Assembly: GCA_016199675.1 (NCBI GenBank)
Contig: JACQGE010000004.1
Coordinates: forward strand, 1 to 34,503
DNA: 34,503 nt
Reading direction: 5' to 3'
Source: Acidobacteriota bacterium
Lineage (GTDB): Bacteria; Acidobacteriota; Terriglobia; 2-12-FULL-54-10
Shown: piece after piece, positions 8,997 through 18,071 of the stretch
Position numbering within the stretch: the first letter of the stretch is position 1
Layout: each line of letters opens with the position of its first letter
Position numbers and translations under genes: made by a program
The notes under the pieces: generated by a model
The model's input: only the letters and a program-made list of their open reading frames with translations
Databases searched by the model: none
What the model was told of the DNA's origin: nothing

Positions 8997-10570
8997 ACAG
9001 CTATTACGCGTATGTCCGTGTTTCCACGGTCAAACAGGGAGAAAAGGGTTCCTCGCTTCAAGAGCAGCGAGGCGCCATTGAAGCGTATGCCAAAAGAAAC
9101 GATCTGACCGTCGCGGAGTGGTTCGAAGAGACAGAAACGGCTGCCAAGCGCGGGCGCCGCGTCTTCAATCACATGCTCAAACTTCTCGAGAAGAACCGCG
9201 CCGCCGGCGTCATCATTCACAAGATCGACCGCAGCGCTCGGAACCTGAAGGACTGGGCGGATCTGGGGGAAATGATCGACCGCGGGGTGGAAGTGCACTT
9301 CGCCCACGAAAGCTTGGATCTGCATTCCCGGGGCGGGCGTCTTTCTGCTGACATCCAGGCGGTGGTGGCTGCCGACTACATCCGGAATCTCCGGGACGAG
9401 GTGCGGAAGGGGTTCAACGGTCGGCTCAAGCAAGGAATCTATCCGTTGCCGGCGCCGCTTGGATACAAGGACCAAGGCTCGGGACTACCCAAAACCCCGG
9501 ACCCCGTGATGGGCCCCTTGGTGCGGCGCGCCTTTGAGATATACGCGACCGGGCGCTCCAATCTGCACGCGCTCAGAGCACAACTCCACGCCTTGGGATT
9601 GCGGAATCGTCGGGGGCGGGCCGTGTCTCTAGCCGGACTTTCCTGGGTCCTGAACAACCCCTTCTACATCGGCCTCATACGCATTAAACGGACCGGCGAG
9701 ACGTATCCTGGCATACACCAACCCCTGATCTCGAAACAGCTCTTTGACCGGGTGCAGGCGATTCTCCACGGCCGGACCAAGAACCGGGGACTCAAATACG
9801 ACTTCGTGTTTCGGCGTTTCCTCCGCTGTGCGACCTGCGGGTACCGGCTGATCGGCAGCCTGCAAAAAGGACGCGTGTACTACCGTTGCCAAACGAGAAC
9901 CTGCCCGACCACCTGTTTGCGGGAGGACGCGGTCGCCGAACAACTGGACCGAGCTATCGCGGAACTCAACCTGGATTCGCTCGACATTGACCTACTCAAG
10001 CAGGAATGCGCGTTCGTGACCAAGGATATTGCCGGCAGCCGAGAGCAGGACGTGAAGGCACTTCAGCTTAGCGTCTCGCAGATCGACGATCGGGTCCTGC
10101 GACTAACCGACGCGTACATAGATCGGCTCATCGACAAAGAGCTGTTTGAAACTCGCAAGGCGAAGCTCTTGGAGGAGCGAATAGCCATCCAGGAGAAAAT
10201 CGCCGAGTTCTCCCAGGGCGACTCCTACCTCGACGCAAAGCTCACGGAATTCCTCGAACTCATAAGATCGTTGGCGGGCAAGGAGAATCCGGCGAATCTG
10301 GAGGAGAAGAGGGAATTCGCAAAATCAGCCACCTCGAACTTGGCGGTTGATCAAAAAACCCTTGTGTATGCTTGGCGACCGCCGTTCGATGCGTTCGCCA
10401 ACTGGCAAGAATCGCTATATGGTGCGCCGCATCGGGGCGCATCTCGAACTTTCCATAAGAAAAGCACGGCGTGCGGGAAGACGCAAGCCCGCAAACCTTG
10501 CTCTGTCTGTGCAAGTTATCACCGCTTGGCGAGAATAATTATGAGTGTTCTAGGGGATGACAAAGAGTAA
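8993..10570 (+). CDS. Large serine recombinase
   Basis: N-terminal YYAYVRVSTVKQGEKGSSLQEQ and IIHKIDRSARNLKDW; recombinase domain; zinc ribbon CATCGYRL...YYRCQTRTC. Confidence 0.92.
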   Translation: MNSYYAYVRVSTVKQGEKGSSLQEQRGAIEAYAKRNDLTVAEWFEETETAAKRGRRVFNHMLKLLEKNRAAGVIIHKIDRSARNLKDWADLGEMIDRGVEVHFAHESLDLHSRGGRLSADIQAVVAADYIRNLRDEVRKGFNGRLKQGIYPLPAPLGYKDQGSGLPKTPDPVMGPLVRRAFEIYATGRSNLHALRAQLHALGLRNRRGRAVSLAGLSWVLNNPFYIGLIRIKRTGETYPGIHQPLISKQLFDRVQAILHGRTKNRGLKYDFVFRRFLRCATCGYRLIGSLQKGRVYYRCQTRTCPTTCLREDAVAEQLDRAIAELNLDSLDIDLLKQECAFVTKDIAGSREQDVKALQLSVSQIDDRVLRLTDAYIDRLIDKELFETRKAKLLEERIAIQEKIAEFSQGDSYLDAKLTEFLELIRSLAGKENPANLEEKREFAKSATSNLAVDQKTLVYAWRPPFDAFANWQESLYGAPHRGASRTFHKKSTACGKTQARKPCSVCASYHRLARIIMSVLGDDKE

Positions 10571-10649
10571 CAACAGGAACGGGCGAATTGCTGTTTGGAG
10601 TCTAATTGGACTCCAGTAATTTGTCGCGACCACCCAGTGTGCTTTATCC

Positions 10650-11153
10650 TCACGCATAAGTGCTTGGGAGAGACGGGGTCCTGCTTTTGATGTAATGGAA
10701 TAACTCTTGACGCCAAGCGCAAATAAAATGGTGGGCTTCGCCGATACCTTCTTCGCAAAGAAGCTCTAAGGTTTCTTCATCCAAAATATCGCCTTCAGGA
10801 TTGGAGAACCATCTCGCGAGTGTTTCGGCCATCAAAACGTCCTCGCTGCGTGTTGCACCCAGTAGTACAGAGCAATATGCATTGAGAAACAACAGGTGGT
10901 ATTGAGGGAATCGGGAAAACATCTGACCTATTTCACTATTTCGTGGCCACAGTGCATCCAGCTTGGCCTTTATCTCTCTCACGGATCGGGGATCGCCGAT
11001 GGCATCGCAGAATGTACCTCCAATCGCCTTCAGGAGAAGACGAAATCCCAAGCCATACAACAGGAGCTGCTTCTCGTCCGCAGGCAACAGACTATAGTAG
11101 CCAGATAGCAATTGCTCAGAATTGAACTCATCAAGCGTGTGGACTTCGTCCAT
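10650..11153 (-). CDS. Hypothetical protein
   Basis: 167-aa ORF with no recognised family. Confidence 0.45.
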   Translation of the reverse strand: MDEVHTLDEFNSEQLLSGYYSLLPADEKQLLLYGLGFRLLLKAIGGTFCDAIGDPRSVREIKAKLDALWPRNSEIGQMFSRFPQYHLLFLNAYCSVLLGATRSEDVLMAETLARWFSNPEGDILDEETLELLCEEGIGEAHHFICAWRQELFHYIKSRTPSLPSTYA

Positions 11154-11423
11154 GAGCCTCCCCTATGCTGTGCTTTCGTGTTTAGGGCACCCCCTAATAT
11201 TGTGCCAGAAATCATAAGGGCGCTTGCCTTGTCCCTGCGGCTCGCGCTCACGCTTACCTCCGAAAGTTGGGTTAGGCGTGTTGCGCTGTAGGTTCTTAGG
11301 TCGGCAAGTTATTCGAGCAATCGGCCATCGTTCGTAGTGAGCTTTCCCGGAGCGGTCGGAAATGACAATAATTGGCTAAAGTGGAATTCCTGGGAAGCGA
11401 TCAATCGGGATTAAAGGCTACTG

Positions 11424-11558
11424 ATCGTGACGAGGCTACAACCATCGTAGGTGCGTATTTCAGCCCATCGTAGACGGCCATTTCAAAGGATCGTAGACGG
11501 CATTTCAGGCTGATCGTAGACAGCGTTTCAAGCTGATCGTGGACGATCGCGGGGGTGC
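11424..11558. repeat. Degenerate 23-bp tandem repeats
   Basis: ATCGTAG-starting units at 11444, 11467, 11490 and 11513 at exact 23-bp spacing, with partial units at 11424 and 11536. Confidence 0.8.
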
Positions 11559-11766
11559 GTGAGTGACCTGACCACAAGCATGCTTGCCGATTTTTCAGAC
11601 AAACCATGCCTACACCCGGATCACAATGCGCCAAATTCGCCACACCCTTGTTCGTAAACAACTATTCGTGCGATAGCCCTGAATCATAATGGCTTTGCCC
11701 CTTGACAATTGTTTGTCTTGCTACTAGCCTTCATTTCGAGACGCGCCACGCAACGGGAGGCAGAAA

Positions 11767-11976
11767 ATGGTCGAAGAGCACAAGGCAGAGATCTATGATC
11801 TTGAAAGTTCGCAGGCCGCTGATCTTGCATGCCCCGGTTGTTCCATCACCCCGACCGGACCGGCCACGAATATTCATCGCCCAGTCTTATATGACTTAGA
11901 ATTAGCTCAAGCGGGAGATTTGGCCTGTCCGGGGTGTTCTATTACCCCCGCTCCCAACACTGCGCAAACGTCCTAG
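11767..11976 (+). CDS. Candidate RiPP precursor with two internal repeats
   Basis: ATG after CGGGAGGCAGAAA; YDLESSQAADLACPGCSITP and YDLELAQAGDLACPGCSITP, with mostly synonymous codon differences across ACPGCSITP. Confidence 0.7.
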   Translation: MVEEHKAEIYDLESSQAADLACPGCSITPTGPATNIHRPVLYDLELAQAGDLACPGCSITPAPNTAQTS

Positions 11977-12021
11977 GTGTTCAGTCGCGGGTTGCAAATC
12001 CGTTCCTAGGAGGAGCACTGC

Positions 12022-12150
12022 GTGCGAGTGAAGGTAGGTATTCTGTGCTGCGAGCGACCCAGCATGGGTCTTTTGCAGCTATGCACAACAAGCGACCAAA
12101 AGGGAGAGCGAAATATAAACACCGATTTGTTTAGCGTACTGTACACGTAG
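12022..12150 (+). CDS. Possible small ORF (GTG start)
   Basis: CTAGGAGGA before GTG; 42 aa MRVKVGILCCERPSMGLLQLCTTSDQKGERNINTDLFSVLYT. Confidence 0.3.
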   Translation: MRVKVGILCCERPSMGLLQLCTTSDQKGERNINTDLFSVLYT

Positions 12151-12431
12151 TGCATGATTTCATAATCATGGAATATTAGCCTGGTCAGTCGCTCTCCGAA
12201 AAACACCTCAATAGTCGCGTTTGGGCTTTGGTCCAACGTTCGTATCTATTAGCACATTATCTTAGACGCGATCTAAATAGCCTCTAACGGTCCTTTACTT
12301 CTGACCCAATATTTGTGCTCCAAAAGAGGGATAAGCGTCGCCGAATCCTCACGGCAGGGCGTTACACCTAATCGTGAAAAGAGGTGGGGCCAGTCTCGTG
12401 TTCAGCCAGTTCCCATAAATGTACCGCATAT

Positions 12432-13634
12432 ATGAATTACTACCTCGTTAACATCGACACTGGCCACCTAGTTGGATGTAACCTGATCGCCGCTTCGTTT
12501 ATTCGAGAGTGGATTAAAGGAGGCGTGGAAGGCGATCGCGAGATTTTTGCAGAAATGGCGCGGCGGGGATTTTCAAGACGTAATACTCGAATTATCGCCG
12601 AGTGCTACGAAAATGGCACACCAACTATCCTTGCCGCGCAACTTAATCTAACGTGGAAATGCAATTTAAAATGCAAGCATTGCTACGTTGGCAATAATAT
12701 GCTTCTGGCGCCACCTCTAGCCTTTGACGAGTGGGTTTGCATAATCCAGGAACTAAAAAATCTGAATGTTCCGCGTATAGCCTTCCTTGGGGGCGAGCCA
12801 ATTCTCTTTAAGTACTTCTTCGATCTCTCTCAGGTTGCACGAGATCAGGGATTCAAAATCTTGACGTCAACAAACGGCACACAGATTGATCGACAAACTG
12901 CACGGTCGATAAAGCAAGCGGGTTACACGGAGGTCGATGTATCCTTGGATGGCGGGCTGCCCAGCACGCATGAGGCTCTACGTGGATACGGTACGTTCCG
13001 GAAGACCCTTCAAGGCATTCGCTTTCTCTTGGAGGAGAGTCTAAGCGTCAAGACCGCAACGGTTCTGCATAAAAGCAATTTTAGAGAGGTTCTAGAAATA
13101 GCGAAGATTGCTGAGCAAATGGGGGTTGAGCACTGCTTCTTCAACAATCTAGTCCCTGGCGGGCACGGAGCGGACCTTTGGCGTTCCGAACGGTTAGATA
13201 CGGCGGAACTCGAGGAGGTAAAACGAGTAGTGTTTCGATGGAATCAATTGCACGAGCAGCCGCGGCTTTTTATGGAGCTGCATTTTGACTATAAGATCCT
13301 CGACCGAAAGTTGCTAACGGTTCCGTCATCCTACGCGGGTTGTAAGGCCGGCCGAAGAGAAATCCTAATTCGGCCAGATGGATATGTCGCACCATGCCCA
13401 TTATTCCTGACAAACCCGGTAGTGCTGAAATCCAATGTCCGGGACATGTCTATTCTTGATATTTGGTCCAAGGATTCTGCGATACTGCAATTCCGGCGAG
13501 CGAATGACGAAGCCAACCTGAAGGGAAAATGTTCGAATTGTGGCTTCAAGTCTTTGTGTAAGGGGGGATGCCATGCAGCTGCATATCACGATTCGCACGA
13601 TTTATGTAACCCCGACCCAAGGTGTCCACAGTAG
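12432..13634 (+). CDS. Radical SAM/SPASM peptide-modifying enzyme
   Basis: CNLKCKHCY (CxxxCxxC); SPASM-type C-terminal cysteines (CKAGRREILIRPDGYVAPCPL...CSNCGFKSLCKGGC...CNPDPRC). Confidence 0.9.
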   Translation: MNYYLVNIDTGHLVGCNLIAASFIREWIKGGVEGDREIFAEMARRGFSRRNTRIIAECYENGTPTILAAQLNLTWKCNLKCKHCYVGNNMLLAPPLAFDEWVCIIQELKNLNVPRIAFLGGEPILFKYFFDLSQVARDQGFKILTSTNGTQIDRQTARSIKQAGYTEVDVSLDGGLPSTHEALRGYGTFRKTLQGIRFLLEESLSVKTATVLHKSNFREVLEIAKIAEQMGVEHCFFNNLVPGGHGADLWRSERLDTAELEEVKRVVFRWNQLHEQPRLFMELHFDYKILDRKLLTVPSSYAGCKAGRREILIRPDGYVAPCPLFLTNPVVLKSNVRDMSILDIWSKDSAILQFRRANDEANLKGKCSNCGFKSLCKGGCHAAAYHDSHDLCNPDPRCPQ

Positions 13635-13646
13635 CGTCGGCAGCTG

Positions 13647-14366
13647 ATGTTGCGGGCCGCGGACTTACTTCTTCAATATCCACGGCCAGATAACATTCGC
13701 AATTGCGAGCACGTAATGGTGCTTGCACCTCATCCTGACGACGACATCATAGGCGCCGGTGGGGTAATTGCACTGCATCTCGCAGCTGGGGCCAACCTAA
13801 CTGTCGTCTACTTGACTGACGGGGAAGCGACAGTAGCCCTACGTGGGTCACCTCAATGCGCAAGAAGAACTGTAAGACTGCGAGAAGCAAGAACCGCTCT
13901 TGCAAAACTGGGGACTGCCAAAACCGAATGTTTACACCTGGAAGATGGTCGCTTAAATAGTGCACTGACAGCCCTTAGTTGCCAGGTAGCCTTTCTTCTC
14001 GACACATACAAACCACAAATTATTTACTTACCATTTTTTGGAGACGCCCACCCTGACCACCGCGCCGTTACGTGGGCGTTGAGCCGTATCAAATGGACTG
14101 CGCAATCGGACGTAACAGTCGCGTGCTACGAAATCTGGTCTCCTCAACCCGCGAACATAATTGTGGACATAACCGATGTTGCAGCAAAGAAGTTTGCAGC
14201 GTTAATGGAACATAGGACGGCATTAACATCTCTGAATTATCTACCCTACGTTAAATCCCTAAACCGATACCGGGCTATGCACCGAGATTCGTGGCGTTAT
14301 GCGGAGGCTTTTCTTGTTCTTGCGTTGAAAGAATATATTTGTCTCGCACGGCAATGTCATCCTTGA
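13647..14366 (+). CDS. PIG-L/LmbE-family deacetylase
   Basis: VMVLAPHPDDDIIGAGG and GDAHPDHRAV metal-binding motifs. Confidence 0.92.
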   Translation: MLRAADLLLQYPRPDNIRNCEHVMVLAPHPDDDIIGAGGVIALHLAAGANLTVVYLTDGEATVALRGSPQCARRTVRLREARTALAKLGTAKTECLHLEDGRLNSALTALSCQVAFLLDTYKPQIIYLPFFGDAHPDHRAVTWALSRIKWTAQSDVTVACYEIWSPQPANIIVDITDVAAKKFAALMEHRTALTSLNYLPYVKSLNRYRAMHRDSWRYAEAFLVLALKEYICLARQCHP

Positions 14367-15505
14367 ATCTATTGATGTGGCCGAATTTCTTCTTCCCAAA
14401 GACTGGGGGCGTTGCAACTGTTGTGTACAATCTTGCGCACCAGCTCCGCTATTACGATATTCACACTTCTGTTGTAACAGAGACGTTTAGAGATGCTCCC
14501 GCTATGGAGCGTGGGTCTTGGGGTGGAGCAGTCTTTAGAATCCCCTTTATGGTCCCGGAAGCTGAACTGGGTGATGCTGCTAACCGCTACATGTCTCCGC
14601 TAAGGCGGATCATTGTTGACGAATCTATCGACCTCGTGCACGTACATCTGCTAGATATACAAGGCTACTATGCGAATGTGCTTCTCAAAGAGGTAAAGAT
14701 TCCCTTAGTAGTATCAATTCATGGATCGGACATATTCCACTTCCACCGTAAGAACCGCTTTCTCCAGGAACAGGCGATAAGTCTTCTTGAAAAGGCACAG
14801 CTCGTCATTTCTTGCTCGGCTGCCCTCGCGCAGGAATTGGAAGCGATTATGGCTGACGCGCGTGCGAGTAATCCGAACATAGCGGTTATCCCAAACGGAA
14901 TTAATATTTCATGCTTATCGTACGCGGTTGAATCAGCGGCTCGGCCACGACCTGGAGGTCCAATTCGCGTGCTCGGGATTGGCCGCCTCGATTGGGTAAA
15001 GGGATTCGACATTCTTGTACAAGCTGTTTATCTAATAAAAGAAGAGAGGACCATCCCCAAGCTTGCCGTTCAGATTGTCGGGGATGGAGAAGAGCGGGAA
15101 CCGTTGCAGCGCATGGTGCAAGAACTCGGATTAGTGGACTGTATTGGATTTAATGGTGAATGTCCAAATGATCTTATCCCACGGTTCCTCCAGACAGCGG
15201 ATATGTTGGTAGTCCCTTCCCGGACAGAAGGATTTGGAATCGTAGTATTAGAGGGCATGTGTGCCGGGCTACCAATAGTGGCGAGCGCAACTGGTGGAAT
15301 TCCGGAGATAATAACGCATGGCAGGCACGGCTGGCTTGTTCCGCCTGAGAATCCCCGGGCTTTGGCCGAAGCCCTACTCAGCGCGATTCGGGATAGGGCA
15401 AGGTGGCCGGACTATGCAATGCAAAACAGAAATGACGTGCGTCGTTACGACTGGCGCCACATTTCGGCTCGGTATGCGAAAACTTATAGAGATCTTCTAG
15501 TGTGA
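14354..15505 (+). CDS. GT4-family glycosyltransferase
   Basis: N-terminal FFPKTGGVATVVYNLA; C-terminal VPSRTEGFGIVVLEGMCAGLPIVASATGGIPEII. Confidence 0.92.
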   Translation: MSSLNLLMWPNFFFPKTGGVATVVYNLAHQLRYYDIHTSVVTETFRDAPAMERGSWGGAVFRIPFMVPEAELGDAANRYMSPLRRIIVDESIDLVHVHLLDIQGYYANVLLKEVKIPLVVSIHGSDIFHFHRKNRFLQEQAISLLEKAQLVISCSAALAQELEAIMADARASNPNIAVIPNGINISCLSYAVESAARPRPGGPIRVLGIGRLDWVKGFDILVQAVYLIKEERTIPKLAVQIVGDGEEREPLQRMVQELGLVDCIGFNGECPNDLIPRFLQTADMLVVPSRTEGFGIVVLEGMCAGLPIVASATGGIPEIITHGRHGWLVPPENPRALAEALLSAIRDRARWPDYAMQNRNDVRRYDWRHISARYAKTYRDLLV

Positions 15506-15513
15506 GATGGACG

Positions 15514-17004
15514 CTAATGTGAGCGGGCAATGTAAACCAGCTCAGTTGCTTCGTTCCCGCTCACAATACATTTTCGATTACGTGGTCGTTCCGCGTCTTG
15601 GAATGCAACTCCGCATACGTAGGCCCCGCGGGTCTTCTCCTGCAGTATTTTGCCATATTGCTCTCCGTCTGCACCAATGCTACAGAAGGGCACTCGGACA
15701 AACCCCCCCGCACTGTCAAGGATAGCGATAGCAGCATCCAGCGTTTCAGCATCATGAATCTTGTCTGCAAAGTAGGTGCCTGCGCTATCTTCTAAGTGGA
15801 CGTCAAGGTTCCGGGACGCAGTTGCTATTGCCTCCACGAGATTCGAATCCGCGACCTCCACCTTACCCGGTAACACACGGATATTGATTACTGCACTACC
15901 TTTGTCAATATCCCGTCGGCCAATCTCTATGCGTAAAGGTACTCCTTTCATTTCCCATTCATTGAACTTGAATCCAGGAGTTCTATCCGTTGCATCAATG
16001 AAAGGCCGATAGTTTGCGGCACGAAGGCTCTCTTCTACGGCAGCACATTTGGCCAAAATATTGGAATTCACGGCCACGTCACTCGATAGGATGGGGATGA
16101 TTACGATCTGGATGGGGGCTACGTCAAAGGGTAAGACAAGTCCCTTGTCGTCTCCGTGAATGCCGATCAACGCAGCCATAATCCTCCAGATACCGGGCCC
16201 GAAGCAATTCTGGTAGACGTACCGCTCTACGCCGGCTGGGTCCGAGAATTTAATACCGAAAGGCTTTGCGAACCGTTGACCTAGATCATGTGTGCTGGAT
16301 ATCTGGTTACGTTTCCCGTCGGGCATTATCGTATCCGCGACGTAGGTGTCCTCAGCACCTTTAAACTTATCCCATTGCGGTCTCTTTAGGAAAAGATGAG
16401 GAATTTTTAGTTTCCCCCAAATAACCTTGCGCATTGTCTCCATGTCGTGGGTGATTTCTGTCATCACTTGCTCATGGGAGGCAAAACAGTTGTGCGTCTC
16501 GAAGAACAGAAACTCCCTGCCGCGAAGAAAGGGCCTTGTGGAAAGTTCATAGCGAAACACCGTGTGCCGGGACTGATATCTTCTAAACGGAAGCTGACTG
16601 TGGGATCGTATCCAACGAGCGTACATTGGGTAGAATTGCGTCTCCCCGGTAGGCCGCAAAGCCAGTCTTTCCTCAATCTTTTTGGTTCCCGCAGCTTCGA
16701 CCCAGAACACTTCCGGGGTGAACCCGGCGTGCTCCTTTTCTAACGTAAGATATTGTTCCCGAATTAAAGTGGGGAAGATTACTGGCTCGTGGCCTCTATC
16801 TTCTACTTCCTTTTCGAGCCACTGGTAAATCGATCGTATTATGCGAACGGCGTTCGGAAGATGAACCAGTAACCCACCAACTCCATAATTCACGTCCACC
16901 AACTCCGCGCCGGTGAGACCGCAGACTTGCGAATACCACTCCGAAAAGTTCTCCGCTTTTGGAGTGCGAATACCAATTGCCTTATTTTTCTTTTCGCGAG
17001 TCAT
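15514..17004 (-). CDS. proS: Archaeal/eukaryotic-type prolyl-tRNA synthetase
   Basis: ALRPTGETQFYPMYARWIRSHSQLPFRRYQ, VFRYELSTRPFLRGREFLFFETHNCFA, C-terminal Cys-containing domain ending VYIARSH. Confidence 0.85.
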   Translation of the reverse strand: MTREKKNKAIGIRTPKAENFSEWYSQVCGLTGAELVDVNYGVGGLLVHLPNAVRIIRSIYQWLEKEVEDRGHEPVIFPTLIREQYLTLEKEHAGFTPEVFWVEAAGTKKIEERLALRPTGETQFYPMYARWIRSHSQLPFRRYQSRHTVFRYELSTRPFLRGREFLFFETHNCFASHEQVMTEITHDMETMRKVIWGKLKIPHLFLKRPQWDKFKGAEDTYVADTIMPDGKRNQISSTHDLGQRFAKPFGIKFSDPAGVERYVYQNCFGPGIWRIMAALIGIHGDDKGLVLPFDVAPIQIVIIPILSSDVAVNSNILAKCAAVEESLRAANYRPFIDATDRTPGFKFNEWEMKGVPLRIEIGRRDIDKGSAVINIRVLPGKVEVADSNLVEAIATASRNLDVHLEDSAGTYFADKIHDAETLDAAIAILDSAGGFVRVPFCSIGADGEQYGKILQEKTRGAYVCGVAFQDAERPRNRKCIVSGNEATELVYIARSH

Positions 17005-17410
17005 GTACCAAGTCTATAACAAGACATGCCTATCTGGTATCTTTCATATTACCAAGGCCTTCTTACCACCGCAACTAAGCTAACTGTGGGGCTGTCAACG
17101 GGGATTAAAATCCGCGTGTTCTTGGGGGTACGCGGAAAGCAGGCATCGATCATGCTTGCACCGCGTGTCGGACGTTTTTTCTTTACAAGCGAATTCTGTT
17201 CGATCAGGCACATAACGTTGAACGTAGCCCACCAGGAGAGCGCTGCGGGGTCTTACTTCCGTATAGAGCAGATCCGTCTGCCGCGCGTTTCGCCACCATT
17301 TTCCGGCGGATTTACAACCCCAGCAACAGTGGGGCCGTCGAGCACGTCCAGTTGGCGCGCAATCGTGCTGCTATTAGGGCGTCTATAGAAACGAAATCGC
17401 TTTCCTATAT

Positions 17411-17974
17411 TCACTTTGCAAGCATCGGATTCAGAGCAAAGTAGTCGCAACGAATAACTATCTCGGTCCGAGAATTTATGGAAATGTCCGAATTTCCTAG
17501 GGCACCCACAAGTTTGCTTAGACGTGCAGAAGAAATTCGACACCTTCCCCTTCCGAGTATCGAGCCACCGGCGTCAATGACCGTTACGACGTCACCCTCG
17601 GAAAATAACCCACGGACATTCTCAACTCCTATTACCAATATCGAGACTGCCCGCCCATTTCGGAGATTATCAGCGAGAAAAGTACTTACTTCCAACTCGC
17701 CCTTACTCGCTGCCGCGAGGGCTATCCAGCTCTTCATCTGGCCGAGGCGTTGCCCTCGCGGCTTAACTCTAGTTACTGTTCCTTCGTTTTCCATGAATGG
17801 AGATTCATTTTCGGCATTGCCGGTGCCTACAACCATTTCAATTCCAAACCCCGATAACAGCCGGGCAGCATTAAACTTTGCAACAATTCCCGCAGACTTT
17901 GACACAACAATGGAATCCATGTCACTAATAGTTCCGAGCCTACAGTAATTGAGATCCGTCGCAGGATCGACCAT
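17411..17974 (-). pseudogene. Glutamate 5-kinase C-terminal part plus PUA-like domain, lacking most of the kinase domain
   Basis: VSKSAGIVAKFNAARLLSGFGIEMVVGTG...RGQRLGQMKSWIALAAASKGELEV...GLFSEGDVVTVIDAGGSILGRG matches the ProB C-terminal pattern; in-frame TGA shortly upstream. Confidence 0.55.
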
Positions 17975-18023
17975 TTCACCTTCCGCACAGACAAACAGAT
18001 ACCGAGAGCGAAAAATACGATGT

Positions 18024-18050
18024 CAAACAAAAGCCCACCGATTGGTGGGC
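18024..18050 (-). terminator. Rho-independent terminator downstream of radC
   Basis: On minus strand GCCCACC-AATC-GGTGGGC followed by TTTTGTTTG. Confidence 0.8.
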
Positions 18051-18071
18051 GAAACTTTCGTCTGTTGCGTG

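Noticed and set aside
10596-10615. Hairpin TGGAGTC-N6-GACTCCA after the recombinase gene
   Set aside because: Perfect 7-bp stem but no T-run on either strand, so not called a terminator; could be a weak one.
11261-11290. GTTAGGCG resembling an integron attC core
   Set aside because: No matching RYYYAAC partner or attC-like imperfect palindrome nearby; no integron integrase.
11424-11558. Possible CRISPR array
   Set aside because: Units are contiguous 23-bp degenerate tandem repeats with no distinct spacers and no cas genes in the window.
17253-17543. 96-aa minus-strand ORF between the ProB fragment and ProRS
   Set aside because: Overlaps the ProB fragment in another frame and has no recognisable motif.
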